In this document: positions 50,129 through 58,024 of the stretch, piece by piece
Layout of the letters: each line of letters starts with the position of its first letter
Numbering within the stretch: the stretch's first letter is position 1
Assembly: GCF_001612635.1 (NCBI RefSeq)
Contig: NZ_BDAV01000023.1
Coordinates: forward strand, 1-64,000
Length of the DNA: 64,000 nt
From: Nocardia africana NBRC 100379
GTDB lineage: Bacteria; Actinomycetota; Actinomycetes; Mycobacteriales; Mycobacteriaceae
Direction: 5' to 3'
Program-made: the position numbers and the translations under genes
Notes under the pieces: generated by a model
Database searches by the model: none
Told to the model about the DNA's origin: nothing
Seen by the model: the letters and a program-made list of their open reading frames with translations, nothing else

Positions 50129-50898
50129 CCGGTGTGCGCTAGACGCAAGAGACCCGCCGGCGTAGGCGCGGGAATCCACCGGCTACGTCCGTCCTTGCTG
50201 GCCGCCAACACCAATCGCCCGCTCCGTGCGTACTGACCGGAGGTGACATCGACGTCCATTTCGATCCGACTGAGCCGCCCCAGGCCCCGGCCGATCCCGC
50301 CGACGCCTCGCAGGCGGCAGCCGATCGTTAGGTGCGGCTGACGGACCCACGAGCCCTCCGTGACCACCAATAGACCTCGGTTGCCGCGTACCCGGGCACG
50401 CAGCGTCTCCACCTGAGTCGGTGTCAGTCGCAGGCCGGGGATCGCCAGCACCACCACCGGCACGCCGTCGACCAGCACCGACACAATCTCGGCCGGATCG
50501 GCTCCGGCCGCGTCGACCAGCGCCACCCGCTCGAGCGTCCCGCCCATCTCCCATATGTCGATCAAGCTCGGGCGCCGCCGGTCGAACTGCTCGCCGACGA
50601 TGGCTGTTTGGTGCCCGGAGCTAGTAGCGGCCGCCAGGATCGCGGAGGTAATCGCGCCCCGCGGGCATGCCACGACGGTGCCTAGCATCAGGCCGCCAGA
50701 GGGAAGTAGCTCGCCGAGCGGACCTGGAATCGGCAGAAGGTCGTGTGCGGCGACCGTCGCCGGGGCGTCGGCCCCGACCTTCCCCGGGATAGCGGCCATC
50801 CGCCGTCGTAGCTCGTCCAGGCGCCGTCCCATCGGCATCGCCGCCAGCGCCGGATCGAGCCGCGCACCCGCACTGCGTCCCGGATTCGACTCGAACAT
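50125..50898 (-). CDS. ImuA'-like RecA-fold SOS protein
   Basis: A 257-residue protein resembling mycobacterial ImuA'. It has PSGGLMLGTVVACP in place of Walker A, GGTLERVALVDAAGADPAE, VDGVPVVVLAIPGL, and TLRARVRGNRGLLVV. The Walker lysine is missing, as in ImuA'. ImuA' joins ImuB and DnaE2 for translesion synthesis; neither partner is in this window. Its ATG (50898) falls inside a LexA-box-like sequence (50891-50906). It is followed by a coupled 111-residue gene. Confidence 0.6.
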   Translation of the reverse strand: MFESNPGRSAGARLDPALAAMPMGRRLDELRRRMAAIPGKVGADAPATVAAHDLLPIPGPLGELLPSGGLMLGTVVACPRGAITSAILAAATSSGHQTAIVGEQFDRRRPSLIDIWEMGGTLERVALVDAAGADPAEIVSVLVDGVPVVVLAIPGLRLTPTQVETLRARVRGNRGLLVVTEGSWVRQPHLTIGCRLRGVGGIGRGLGRLSRIEMDVDVTSGQYARSGRLVLAASKDGRSRWIPAPTPAGLLRLAHTG

Positions 50899-50906
50899 GT
50901 GTTCTA
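50891..50906 (-). promoter_or_regulatory. LexA (SOS) box over the ImuA'-like start codon
   Basis: TCGAAC-ATGT-GTTCTA at 50891-50906 matches the actinobacterial SOS box TCGAAC-N4-GTTCGA at 11 of 12 conserved positions. It spans the ATG at 50898. The TACTAT-like sequence just outside may be the -10. LexA binding here would block expression until DNA damage. Confidence 0.75.
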
Positions 50907-51283
50907 CTATGGCACGGTTCCCGCTGGTAGGGTGCACCCCGCCCCCAACTCTCCGTCCGACAGCGCACTGTCGGCTATCGCCGTGAAGCGGGAGCCCGGC
51001 GGCCGCGAGGGGAGGCCGGGCAGCCGACCGGACAGGGGACAGGATGTCAGCGCAGTTCTCTTGTTGTGCGCCTATGGATTCCGCCCGGCGCCCCGCTCAC
51101 CCCATCTCCGTGCAGGGCCCAACACCACGATGACCCCGACGGCCGGTCACCGCCAGGCCTAGGCGTGTCGGCGTGGCGCGCCGAGCCTGGCACTGCACCG
51201 TCCGTCGGGGCCCGCGAAGTCGTGACCAACCCGGATCCGGGACCAATCAGGGCCACCGGCTCAGCAATCCCCAGGAGCACACC
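50907..51283. other. Intergenic region between ImuA'-like and ssb genes
   Basis: Nearly 380 bp with no secure gene. Two tiny overlapping frames on the plus strand (29 and 10 codons, about 51044-51162) have a poor ribosome binding site. It probably holds the promoters of the divergent ImuA'-like and ssb genes. Confidence 0.45.
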
Positions 51284-51664
51284 ATGACCAGCGTCGCTGT
51301 CGAAATCACCGGCCACCTCGCCGAAACCCCCGACCTCCGCGTCACGAACAACGGAGTCCCCGTCACCTCGTTCACGGTGATGGCCAATGCACGCCGATAC
51401 GACGAAGACCGGCGGGAATGGGTTGACGCCCACACCACCGCGATCCGCGTCACCGCATGGAACACCCTCGCCGTCCACGCCGTCGACTCCCTGACCCGAG
51501 GCGCCCTGGTCACCGTTTCTGGCGGACGTCTGACGGCCGACGCATGGACCGATCGTGAGGGCACCGCCCGCGCGACGCTCGAGTTGCGGGCCGACAGTAT
51601 CCGCGTCGACCTCGGCACCCAAACCGTCGCGATCACCCGCGCCCCGCGCATCCCCGCGGCCTGA
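51284..51664 (+). CDS. ssb: Single-stranded DNA-binding protein
   Basis: A 126-residue OB-fold protein: VAVEITGHLAETPDLRVT, SFTVMANARRYDEDRREW, AIRVTAWNTLAVHAVDSL, GALVTVSGGRLTADAW. It lacks the long acidic tail of chromosomal SSB, as plasmid copies often do. The ATG has AGGAG 7 nt upstream. It would protect single strands during conjugation or replication. Confidence 0.88.
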   Translation: MTSVAVEITGHLAETPDLRVTNNGVPVTSFTVMANARRYDEDRREWVDAHTTAIRVTAWNTLAVHAVDSLTRGALVTVSGGRLTADAWTDREGTARATLELRADSIRVDLGTQTVAITRAPRIPAA

Positions 51665-51742
51665 CCCACCGGGCCAGGCGCGCCCACCGCGCCTGGCCCG
51701 GCCTGCGGCCGGGAACGACTTCTCACGCGGGATGCGAACGGA

Positions 51743-52753
51743 TCAGCCGAGCGTGCTGCGCCGAATCAGTGTGCCGCCCAGACCATTTCGACTCGGATCT
51801 GACCGGACGATCACAATGAGAACCGAGACGGTGACCGCAGTCAGCCACACCACCGGCGCCCGAGCGACCGAGGGATGGTCGAGCAACGCCGCAACGATCG
51901 ATGACGCCGAGGTGACCCGAGCAGCTACCGCCGCCGGATACATGAAACGCCGTGCAAGCGTTCGTGTCGGCGCGATGATGTAGAGCCCGGCGACCACAGC
52001 CAGCGGCAGCAGGCCCCACCACATCTCGTCGGGAGCTCCAAGGGTGAGCGCGGCCGCCGTCGCCGATCGCCCCACATCGATCAGGGCATCAGTGAGCCGC
52101 CCCAGCCCCAGGAGGGCATCGGCGCCGACGAACCCGTGCCAGCCCAACACCGAGACCCACATTCCGACCCGGATCCACCATCGCCCGACGGCCACCGCGT
52201 GGGCCCGCTGGACCGGCCAGCGGCCGACGAGCAGACCACGCCTGCGACCCGTGCGAAGGGCACCGCTCGTGTCGCCGGCGGGCCGAGGGGGCCGGGTATG
52301 GCGTAGGCCAGGATGCGCGGCGATCAACTCCTCGACGTCGTCGAAGTGCGCGACGTCAGGTAGGTGGCCGCGGATGCGGGCGACCAGCTCGGCGCCGAGA
52401 ATCGTGCTGTCGGCCCACAACGCCACGATCCGCGCCGCTTCCGCCCGATATCCGCGCTCACCCTCGAGGACCGTGCCCTCAAGCGCGATCACCGCGACTA
52501 TCGCGTGCGCTTGGCGGTATTCGGTGCGCAACGTCTGCAGGTCCCCGAAACCGTATATGCCGCAGCCGCATTGCTCAGAAGGTGGCCGATGTGGATCGGA
52601 GGTCGGCTCGACGCATTCGGCCACGCACACGCCGCCGTCCCACGCGCTGTTCCCACGCGCCGCGGTGTAGGTAGTGACCGGGAGCAGCCTCCCGGACGCC
52701 GATTCCACCCGAAAGGTCCGCAGCGCGTAGAGACCTACGACCGGCTCGGTCAT
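51743..52753 (-). CDS. Membrane protein with a CGCGIYG domain
   Basis: A 336-residue protein. Residues 1-115 form a soluble domain with VGLYALRTFRV, then CVAECVEP, QCGCGIYGFGDLQ and IVAVIALEGTVLEGERGYR, a pattern seen in uncharacterised actinobacterial proteins. The C-terminal half has four to five membrane helices (about 185-330). The ATG overlaps the stop of a 45-residue upstream gene. It ends the mycosin operon. Confidence 0.6.
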   Translation of the reverse strand: MTEPVVGLYALRTFRVESASGRLLPVTTYTAARGNSAWDGGVCVAECVEPTSDPHRPPSEQCGCGIYGFGDLQTLRTEYRQAHAIVAVIALEGTVLEGERGYRAEAARIVALWADSTILGAELVARIRGHLPDVAHFDDVEELIAAHPGLRHTRPPRPAGDTSGALRTGRRRGLLVGRWPVQRAHAVAVGRWWIRVGMWVSVLGWHGFVGADALLGLGRLTDALIDVGRSATAAALTLGAPDEMWWGLLPLAVVAGLYIIAPTRTLARRFMYPAAVAARVTSASSIVAALLDHPSVARAPVVWLTAVTVSVLIVIVRSDPSRNGLGGTLIRRSTLG

Positions 52754-52887
52754 CGCGATGGTTCCGGCTCAGGCCGGATCGGCTCAGGCTCAGCCGGCGA
52801 CCGATCCGGCTCGGCAGGCACAGGAAGTACCGGCCGCGTGGCTGGAACCACTTCGATGCGGCGGCGGATCGGCCCGATGTCGCCCAT
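52750..52887 (-). CDS. 45-aa Pro/Glu-rich linker gene
   Basis: A very small gene fitted exactly between its neighbours. The ATG at 52887 overlaps the mycosin stop (TGATG), and its TGA overlaps the next ATG (ATGA). The product starts MGDIGPIRRRIEVV and ends in a PEPEPIRPEPEPSR tail. No signal peptide. Exact coupling on both sides supports a real gene. Confidence 0.6.
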   Translation of the reverse strand: MGDIGPIRRRIEVVPATRPVLPVPAEPDRSPAEPEPIRPEPEPSR

Positions 52888-54332
52888 CACTCGTCATCCC
52901 GTCGCAGCGCATGCCGCAATGGGAAGGACGCCAGAACTCCCAAGACCAAAAGGACACCCACGATGCCAGATCCGATCAGTGCCACGTTGCGAGAGGTGTG
53001 GTCAGGCTCCGGCGCTGATTGCGGCACCGGCAGCGCCCGCGCCGCGGGCGCGAGTGCGGTCGGTTTCTTCTCCAATGCCAGGTCCGGTGGCACCTCATGG
53101 GTCAGCGCGGCCATCGGATCGATACTGCCGAACCCCACCCATTCATTCCACCCCTCAGGCGGTCTGTGTGCGGTCGCCTCGATCCGCTTGATGACCTCCG
53201 TCGCGCTCAGCTGTGGATACCGTGACCGCACGAGCGCGGCCAGCCCAGCGACGTACGGAGCGGCGAATGACGTACCTGCCAATGCGTTTCGCTGGCCGTT
53301 GGGCGGCTGAGTGGCGTTGATCAATCCCGCCGAGTGCGGATCCAGAGACACGATCTCCTCACCCGGCGCGGCCACTCCCACCCACGGCCCGGGGACCGTG
53401 AACTTCGACGGCTGTCCGTTCAAATCCGTTGCGCCGACAGCCAGAACGTAGGAGTCGTACCAGGCCGGGGTCACGGCCGTACGCAGGCCGTCCCACGGAT
53501 CTGCGGCTGGATGCAGCGGGTCGATATCCGCGTTCCCCGCTTTACAGGCCGGGTTGTCGTTGTTTCCAGCGGACGCCACGATCACCACGTCCCGTACCTG
53601 CACCGCGTACTGGACCGCAGCACCCAGCGCCAAATCGGCTACGGTGCCGCCCGGCCCGCACGCCACCTCGGAAATGTTGATGACGGTAGCTCCGCTGTCA
53701 GCTGCTGTGCGCACAGCCTGAGCCAACGTGGTCGTTGTGCCGACACCGCCGCCGTTCTTCGGGTCGTTGGGATTGGGCTGAGTTCCCTTGGGGCGGTAGA
53801 TCTCAGAGCTCTGGCGGATCGAGATGATCCGCGCGTCCGGTGCCATCCCGGCGAAGCCGTCCGACGGCGAGGGTTGCGCGCCGATCAATCCGGCCACGAC
53901 CGTGCCGTGCGAATCGCAGTCCTCGGTGCCATCGGATGTCGCGACGTAGTCACCGCCGCCGATCAGCTGAGGTAGCCGTGGATGCCGGGCGACGCCGGTG
54001 TCGATCACCGCGACCGTCTGGCCGGCGCCCCGACTCCACCGCCACGCGGCCTCAACATCGAGGAACGCCTGTGCGGGCGGATGAGCGGGCGACGGCACCG
54101 TGAACGTGTTGATGCACGCGTTGGCAGGCTCGACTGGGAACGGGGGCGCCGGAGCGGCCGCCGCGGGCAGTTGCCCCGGATCGATCGCGGGTGGACCGGA
54201 CGCACCTGCCGCCGGTGCGCCGATCAGAGCTGACAGCGCAGCCATTCCGATCGCCGCCGAAACCCCCGTAACACGCCATGTGGCTCTCTGCACTGAATGT
54301 GCGGGGCCCACCCCCGCCTTGCTTCCACGCAC
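52887..54332 (-). CDS. mycP: Mycosin (type VII secretion-associated protease)
   Basis: A 481-residue membrane-anchored subtilase. A signal peptide (about 15-45) leads to the S8 domain with Asp111 in VIDTGV, His142 in CDSHGTVVAG, Asn in VIVASAGNND and Ser near 360 in GTSFAAPYVAG. A Pro/Ala linker and a C-terminal membrane helix (NVALIGSGIVGVLLVLGVLA) complete it. Mycosins normally belong to ESX loci, but no ecc, esx, PE or PPE gene is in this window. A GATACT -10 lies 6 nt before the GTG at 54332, suggesting a leaderless mRNA. Confidence 0.85.
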   Translation of the reverse strand: MRGSKAGVGPAHSVQRATWRVTGVSAAIGMAALSALIGAPAAGASGPPAIDPGQLPAAAAPAPPFPVEPANACINTFTVPSPAHPPAQAFLDVEAAWRWSRGAGQTVAVIDTGVARHPRLPQLIGGGDYVATSDGTEDCDSHGTVVAGLIGAQPSPSDGFAGMAPDARIISIRQSSEIYRPKGTQPNPNDPKNGGGVGTTTTLAQAVRTAADSGATVINISEVACGPGGTVADLALGAAVQYAVQVRDVVIVASAGNNDNPACKAGNADIDPLHPAADPWDGLRTAVTPAWYDSYVLAVGATDLNGQPSKFTVPGPWVGVAAPGEEIVSLDPHSAGLINATQPPNGQRNALAGTSFAAPYVAGLAALVRSRYPQLSATEVIKRIEATAHRPPEGWNEWVGFGSIDPMAALTHEVPPDLALEKKPTALAPAARALPVPQSAPEPDHTSRNVALIGSGIVGVLLVLGVLASFPLRHALRRDDE

Positions 54333-54593
54333 CGCGTCAGTATCCCATCACCACAGTGGCGAGACTCCCGCAGCAACAAGGACCCGTTAGCAAACTCTTC
54401 GCAACCGCAATGCGTGGTCGCTGGAGCTTATTTTCGCAGGTAGAACATAACGTCATGTTGCGGGCGAATTTTGTGCTGTAACAACAATCCGTTATTTCGC
54501 ACAGCAAGAAATGTCGAATAAACGGCGAGTCCGCCGAGAATCGTGACTCTCGGCGGACTCGAAAACTGTTCTAATTCGACCCTCTGATTCCCG
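54333..54593. other. Mycosin upstream region, AT-rich
   Basis: About 260 bp, unusually AT-rich around 54430-54520. It contains the mycosin promoter (GATACT at 54339-54344 on the minus strand) and, at its far end, the terminator of the neighbouring secreted-protein gene. No gene. Confidence 0.5.
54526..54561. terminator. Terminator of the secreted Pro-rich protein gene
   Basis: Perfect 14-bp arms (54526-54539 and 54548-54561, CGAGTCCGCCGAGA and complement), loop 8, followed on the minus strand by an AT-rich stretch. A convincing intrinsic terminator about 30 bp after the stop at 54594. Confidence 0.8.
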
Positions 54594-55025
54594 CTACGGG
54601 GACCACGGTGCATCCGGAACTTGCGACCCGCCGGGATCAGTTGCAATTCCCGGAAGAACACTCCTCGACCGTGGCCGAGGAGTCGTCGTAGTCGGTACAG
54701 CGGAGCTGACGGTGGGCACCAGCACATGCGGTACCCAGGGCTGTGTGCGGCCGCCGTCGCCTGGTGGCGGAGGGGTCGGTTTACCGCCGCCGGTTGGCTG
54801 CACGGTGGGACCGGGCCCGCTATGCCCGGGGTCGGTCTTGCCGGAGTCCGAGCTGCCGTTTCTGTCCGGCGTCACTGTCGGGAGATTCCCGATCTCGGGG
54901 CCGGGGTCGAGCTCCGGGGCCGCCGCACCGGACGCGATGCTCAGCCCCCCGGAGACGACGACAGCCGCGGTGGCCGCGACAAGGCCCGCGCGGCGCAGAT
55001 ACTTGCTGGGGTGACGTCTGCTCAT
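54594..55025 (-). CDS. Secreted Pro/Thr-rich protein
   Basis: A 143-residue protein with a signal peptide (about residues 1-35, ending SGAAAPELD). The mature part is almost entirely Pro, Gly, Ser and Thr with no folded domain, so it probably spans or decorates the cell wall. The ATG is 5 codons before KYLRRAGL. It is downstream of the porin gene on the same strand, 18 nt away, and is probably co-transcribed. Confidence 0.6.
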   Translation of the reverse strand: MSRRHPSKYLRRAGLVAATAAVVVSGGLSIASGAAAPELDPGPEIGNLPTVTPDRNGSSDSGKTDPGHSGPGPTVQPTGGGKPTPPPPGDGGRTQPWVPHVLVPTVSSAVPTTTTPRPRSRSVLPGIATDPGGSQVPDAPWSP

Positions 55026-55042
55026 GGTGCTATCTCCGCAGC

Positions 55043-55687
55043 TCAGATGGGGAAAGTGTCGCCATAGACAACCGTGCCGTCCTTGACCTCTTTGGTATCG
55101 ATCCCGACACTCGCGTACGCCCGCACCTGCAGCGGCCCCAGGCAGCCGTCCATGCTCATGTGGGCTTCACGCACCTGCACGACCGTCTTAGTCTTCTCGG
55201 CGTTCTTCGAGCTCACCGGCACGGTCTGAATCTGGCCGGGCGAGATCGAGGCGTTCACCGACGGCTGCACGAACGCCCCCACGCCGGCGCGGACACCCGG
55301 GTCGATCGGGCCCACATTGAAACCGATGTTAGGGCCGACATTGAGCTGGATGCCGGGGTTCACGCTGTTCAGCGTGGCAAAGCAGCCCATCACGTACCCG
55401 ACCGAGACCTGCGCGCCCTTCAACGGCGTGTCCCCCTTGCCCGAGATCTCCACCACGGCGCGCAGCGAGCCGTACCCCTCGCGACTGGTCCCCGTCATGT
55501 TGGTGGTCGGAACCTTGTTCCACGACTCATCCTCGAGCCGGATCTTGACGTTCCAGCCGTCCTCGGTGGTGATGGTCCGCTCGTGCGGCGCCAACGTGAT
55601 GACCTCCGCCTGTGCCACGCTCGGCAGGCCGACACACGCCGCCGCTGCCAGCGCAGCGCCAGTCATCACCGTTTTCACGTGCTTCAT
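55043..55687 (-). CDS. MspA-family porin
   Basis: A 214-residue exported protein. A signal peptide ends VAQAEV (about residue 27). The MspA fold follows: RTITTEDGWNVKIRLEDESW, REGYGSLRAVVEISG, VSVGYVMGC, GPNIGFNVGP and VREAHMSMDGCLGPLQVRAY. MspA porins form octameric channels in the mycolic-acid outer membrane and are restricted to such bacteria. The ATG at 55687 has GAAGGGG upstream. Plasmid-borne copies may change permeability or act as surface receptors. Confidence 0.9.
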   Translation of the reverse strand: MKHVKTVMTGAALAAAACVGLPSVAQAEVITLAPHERTITTEDGWNVKIRLEDESWNKVPTTNMTGTSREGYGSLRAVVEISGKGDTPLKGAQVSVGYVMGCFATLNSVNPGIQLNVGPNIGFNVGPIDPGVRAGVGAFVQPSVNASISPGQIQTVPVSSKNAEKTKTVVQVREAHMSMDGCLGPLQVRAYASVGIDTKEVKDGTVVYGDTFPI

Positions 55688-56053
55688 GGATCCCCTTCGA
55701 AAGTCTGTCCACACCACTCGGCAGCATGGAACCGCAACTGCTAAATCCCCCGACAAATAAGCACAGAAACGACTTGCATGCCGGTATGAACCGCAGTCTA
55801 ACCGGGCCGTCCAAATGCCACTTTCCAAGGGATCGATAACTTGGGACGCACCACGAACGAGCCGAGTTCCAGCCTATTGGCTAGTTCACAATCATTGTTC
55901 CGCGCTACGCCATCTGCTAACGTCCGGTAATTACAGAGACCGCCGGGGGGAAATGCTCGGGTTTCCACTCCACGTAATCCACAGCAACCACCACTGGTGG
56001 CCGCTGGAGATACGGCGCGCGCACCGGCGCCGCCGCGACACGAAGGAGCACCG
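55688..56053. other. Divergent region between porin and secreted proteins
   Basis: About 370 bp without a gene. It is relatively AT-rich near 55740-55800 and must hold the promoters of the porin (minus) and the first secreted-protein gene (plus). The right end holds the start of the 112-bp repeat. Confidence 0.45.
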
Positions 56054-56133
56054 ATGACACTGAAAAAGGCCGTAGCAGCAGCTACTTTCGGCCTGGCGAT
56101 CGCCGCGCTCGGCGCCGGCGCGGCCAACGCCGC
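56022..56133 (+). repeat. 112-bp direct repeat, copy 1
   Basis: Identical to 56427-56538 over 112 bp, 405 bp apart. It spans the ribosome binding site, start codon and signal-peptide codons of the first of two secreted-protein genes. Confidence 0.9.
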
Positions 56134-56332
56134 GCTCGGCGCCGGTAGCGGATTGCATACCGGATGTGGTGACGATCCGATGGCGGGCTGCTCGGTTCCG
56201 GCGCCGCCGGACAACTCGGGCAACTGGACTTGGGATCGAAACAACGATCAGTGGCGGTCGACTCCCGTCCAGCCCGGCGTGACGAACCCGACTGTAGACC
56301 CGCAGGGCAGTATCCCCTTCCCCAACAACTGA
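56054..56332 (+). CDS. Small secreted protein A
   Basis: A 92-residue protein with a perfect GAAGGAG site. The signal peptide (MTLKKAVAAATFGLAIAA and on to about residue 27) is identical at DNA level to that of the next gene. The mature part has two Cys (CGDDPMAGC), then PAPPDNSG and QPGVTNPTVDPQG. It shares only the PAPP, QPGVT and DP elements with protein B. Confidence 0.65.
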   Translation: MTLKKAVAAATFGLAIAALGAGAANAALGAGSGLHTGCGDDPMAGCSVPAPPDNSGNWTWDRNNDQWRSTPVQPGVTNPTVDPQGSIPFPNN

Positions 56333-56426
56333 TTTCGACTCCCGGGCGGGACAGTCAACACCCCTGCATCTTGTCCTTGCCCGGGCCCCGGCAGCAGGGC
56401 GCGTATCCATGCGCCGCCGGCGCGCA

Positions 56427-56538
56427 CACCGGCGCCGCCGCGACACGAAGGAGCACCGATGACACTGAAAAAGGCCGTAGCAGCAGCTACTTTCGGCCTG
56501 GCGATCGCCGCGCTCGGCGCCGGCGCGGCCAACGCCGC
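56427..56538 (+). repeat. 112-bp direct repeat, copy 2
   Basis: Exact copy of 56022-56133. It carries the start region of the second secreted-protein gene. Confidence 0.9.
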
Positions 56539-56731
56539 AGTCACTGCGGGCGGGGTCCACACCGGCGTGGACCCGGAAACCGGAGCCTGGGACGGCTACG
56601 GGGAGCGGCCGCCGTACCTGGAAGGACATTCGATCCCGGCCCCCCCGATCCAGCCTGGTGTCACAACCCCGTACGACCCCAACAACGTCGACTCCAGCGG
56701 GCAGCTGCCGAACGGCGGGGAAGGCTACTGA
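56459..56731 (+). CDS. Small secreted protein B
   Basis: A 90-residue paralogue of protein A with the same ribosome binding site and signal peptide. The mature part (GGVHTGVDPETGAWDGYG, then SIPAPPIQPGVTTPYDP) differs strongly and lacks Cys. A hairpin terminator at 56821-56854 follows. The pair looks like a duplication in which the leader has been kept identical while the mature parts diverged. Confidence 0.65.
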   Translation: MTLKKAVAAATFGLAIAALGAGAANAAVTAGGVHTGVDPETGAWDGYGERPPYLEGHSIPAPPIQPGVTTPYDPNNVDSSGQLPNGGEGY

Positions 56732-56820
56732 GCGATCCTCAGGGCAGCATCGGCAACAACTGAACGGACATCTGGCCCGATCATCAGCTCCCGGATCTAG
56801 CTCGAGCCGGTGGAAGGGCA

Positions 56821-56854
56821 CGAAGGGCGCGCATCAGAAGATGCGCGCCCTTCG
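56821..56854. terminator. Terminator after the secreted-protein pair
   Basis: Perfect 15-bp stem (56821-56835 with 56840-56854; CGAAGGGCGCGCATC), loop AGAA, then TCTACT. A strong intrinsic terminator about 90 bp after the second stop. Confidence 0.8.
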
Positions 56855-56907
56855 TCTACTGTCAGGCATTCTGACGGGGGACCTACTCGGCTGAGGCCAT
56901 TTGGCGG

Positions 56908-57123
56908 TCACCGTGGCAAGTCGTCCGGCCTAACGTCTCGCGGCGACACCGAGATCGCGAGGTTGGCCAGCTGGACTGCCATGATCACGCTGGCGGTCAG
57001 CATGTAGGCAGTATGACCTGAGCTCCACATCAGCGCGGCGATCCCTCCAGTGACGAGAGTTCCACAGAGTCCAACGGCGATGGATCGGGCGAGCTCATCG
57101 GCACGGATACTGAGCCAGGACCG
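56908..57123 (-). pseudogene. In-frame two-helix tail after the HTH gene stop
   Basis: 72 codons (71 residues) directly follow the TGA of the gene at 57124-57789 in the same frame, with no start codon in the first 30 codons. They encode two clear membrane helices (AVGLCGTLVTGGIAALMW and AYMLTASVIMAVQLANLAI). It is either a decayed small membrane protein that lost its start, or a tail reached by stop-codon readthrough or frameshift. Composition is coding-like. Confidence 0.4.
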
Positions 57124-57789
57124 TCAGAAACGCTCAGGCCGGTACGCGCCGCCCGCCTTCGTCGGGCAAGGGTCGCCGAGGCGATACGGCAGATCACCTG
57201 CGGTGTGGAGTCGGTCGATCTCCTGGGCTGGCAGCGGGCGGTCGTCCACGGCGCGGAACCGCCACTTTCGCCCGTCGTTTTCCCAGCCGCCGGTGTCGAT
57301 CGCGTAGACCCGGCGGACCTCGCCGTCGACGGCGATCACGGCATGTGCGGCCACCGCGCGCACCTCGGCGCCGATCGGCCACCATCCGCGATCCGCGTCG
57401 TACTGCCCGGATCCGCCGACCTCGCCAACTCGTGGCCGCGAATCATCTTCCGGCGCACGGTGACTACGGTCGCGTCGAGATATCACCACCACGATCCGAT
57501 CGCCGCGGAGATGCCCCCACCGATGGCTCGCAGCTTGCCGGGTGATTCCTACCGCCGCGCCGAGATCTTCGAAGGTGGCGCCGTGGGCCAGTGCCAGCGC
57601 CGCACAATCGGCCATCATGTCATCGACGGCTGGCCGCAGTTCCGCTTCGAGCGCGCCCAATTCGGCGAGAAACGGTGCCGGCCCTTGTGCGCAACGAGAG
57701 TGACGGCGCAGCGCGCCCCGGGCCGACGACCGTAATCCAGCGATTGCATCGATCAGCCAACCGTCCGGCTCACTTGCTTCATCATTCAC
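57124..57789 (-). CDS. HTH protein with a C-terminal GDPCP domain
   Basis: A 221-residue protein. An HTH lies at about residues 68-95 (EDLGAAVGITRQAASHRWGH), related to that of the gene at 757-1305. The C-terminal domain (about 125-221) ends LPYRLGDPCPTKAGGAYRPE, a pattern common in Nocardia/Rhodococcus proteins of unknown role. Two AT-rich operator-like repeats lie directly upstream (57795-57844). It is divergent from the recombinase-like gene. Confidence 0.6.
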   Translation of the reverse strand: MNDEASEPDGWLIDAIAGLRSSARGALRRHSRCAQGPAPFLAELGALEAELRPAVDDMMADCAALALAHGATFEDLGAAVGITRQAASHRWGHLRGDRIVVVISRRDRSHRAPEDDSRPRVGEVGGSGQYDADRGWWPIGAEVRAVAAHAVIAVDGEVRRVYAIDTGGWENDGRKWRFRAVDDRPLPAQEIDRLHTAGDLPYRLGDPCPTKAGGAYRPERF

Positions 57790-57794
57790 AGGAG

Positions 57795-57844
57795 GTAAAT
57801 GTACTTACGTCCCCTGTGCCCGCAAGGGCGTAAATGTATTTGCG
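57795..57844. promoter_or_regulatory. Two GTAAATGTA operator-like sites
   Basis: GTAAATGTACTTACG (57795-57809) and CGTAAATGTATTTGCG (57829-57844), centres about 34 bp apart (three helical turns). Both are partly palindromic and AT-rich. They lie just upstream of the HTH gene at 57124-57789, so autoregulation is likely. Confidence 0.5.
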
Positions 57845-57922
57845 CTGTATGTCGGAAAACGGCCGCGATTTCGACAGTCTGGCACCAAGCGGACGCTTCG
57901 CCGCAGCGCGCGGATTCAACCA

Positions 57923-57994
57923 CCGATAATGCCCACTTATCGGCGGTCAGAATTCAACTGTCGGAAACATGTTCGATGTCGGGAATCTATGTTC
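57923..57994. promoter_or_regulatory. Repeat cluster before the recombinase-like gene
   Basis: An inverted repeat CCGATAA/TTATCGG (57923-57929, 57937-57943), then two direct repeats of TGTCGG-n-ATGTTC (57959-57974 and 57977-57994). They overlap the likely promoter of the gene at 58025. Such clusters are typical of resolvase res sites, or of an operator in this case. Confidence 0.5.
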
Positions 57995-58012
57995 AGAAAA
58001 CGGCCTAGCGCA

Positions 58013-58018
58013 TATACT
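58013..58018 (+). promoter_or_regulatory. -10 of the recombinase-like gene (leaderless)
   Basis: TATACT six nt before the ATG at 58025, so transcription probably begins at the start codon. A weak -35 (GTTCAG, 57991-57996) lies inside the direct repeats. Confidence 0.55.
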
Positions 58019-58024
58019 CGACAC

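Larger units (their letters stand above)
56732..57123. other. Region with terminator, palindrome and a broken frame
   Basis: Contains the 56821-56854 terminator, the palindrome TGTCAG-GCATT-CTGACG (56860-56876) related to the sites at 1326-1386, and a minus-strand open stretch (56908-57123) listed separately. No other gene seen. Confidence 0.5.

Noticed and set aside
51044..51162. Tiny plus-strand frames (29 and 10 codons) before ssb
   Set aside because: The start lies directly on the only purine-rich stretch, so there is no usable ribosome binding site; no conserved feature.
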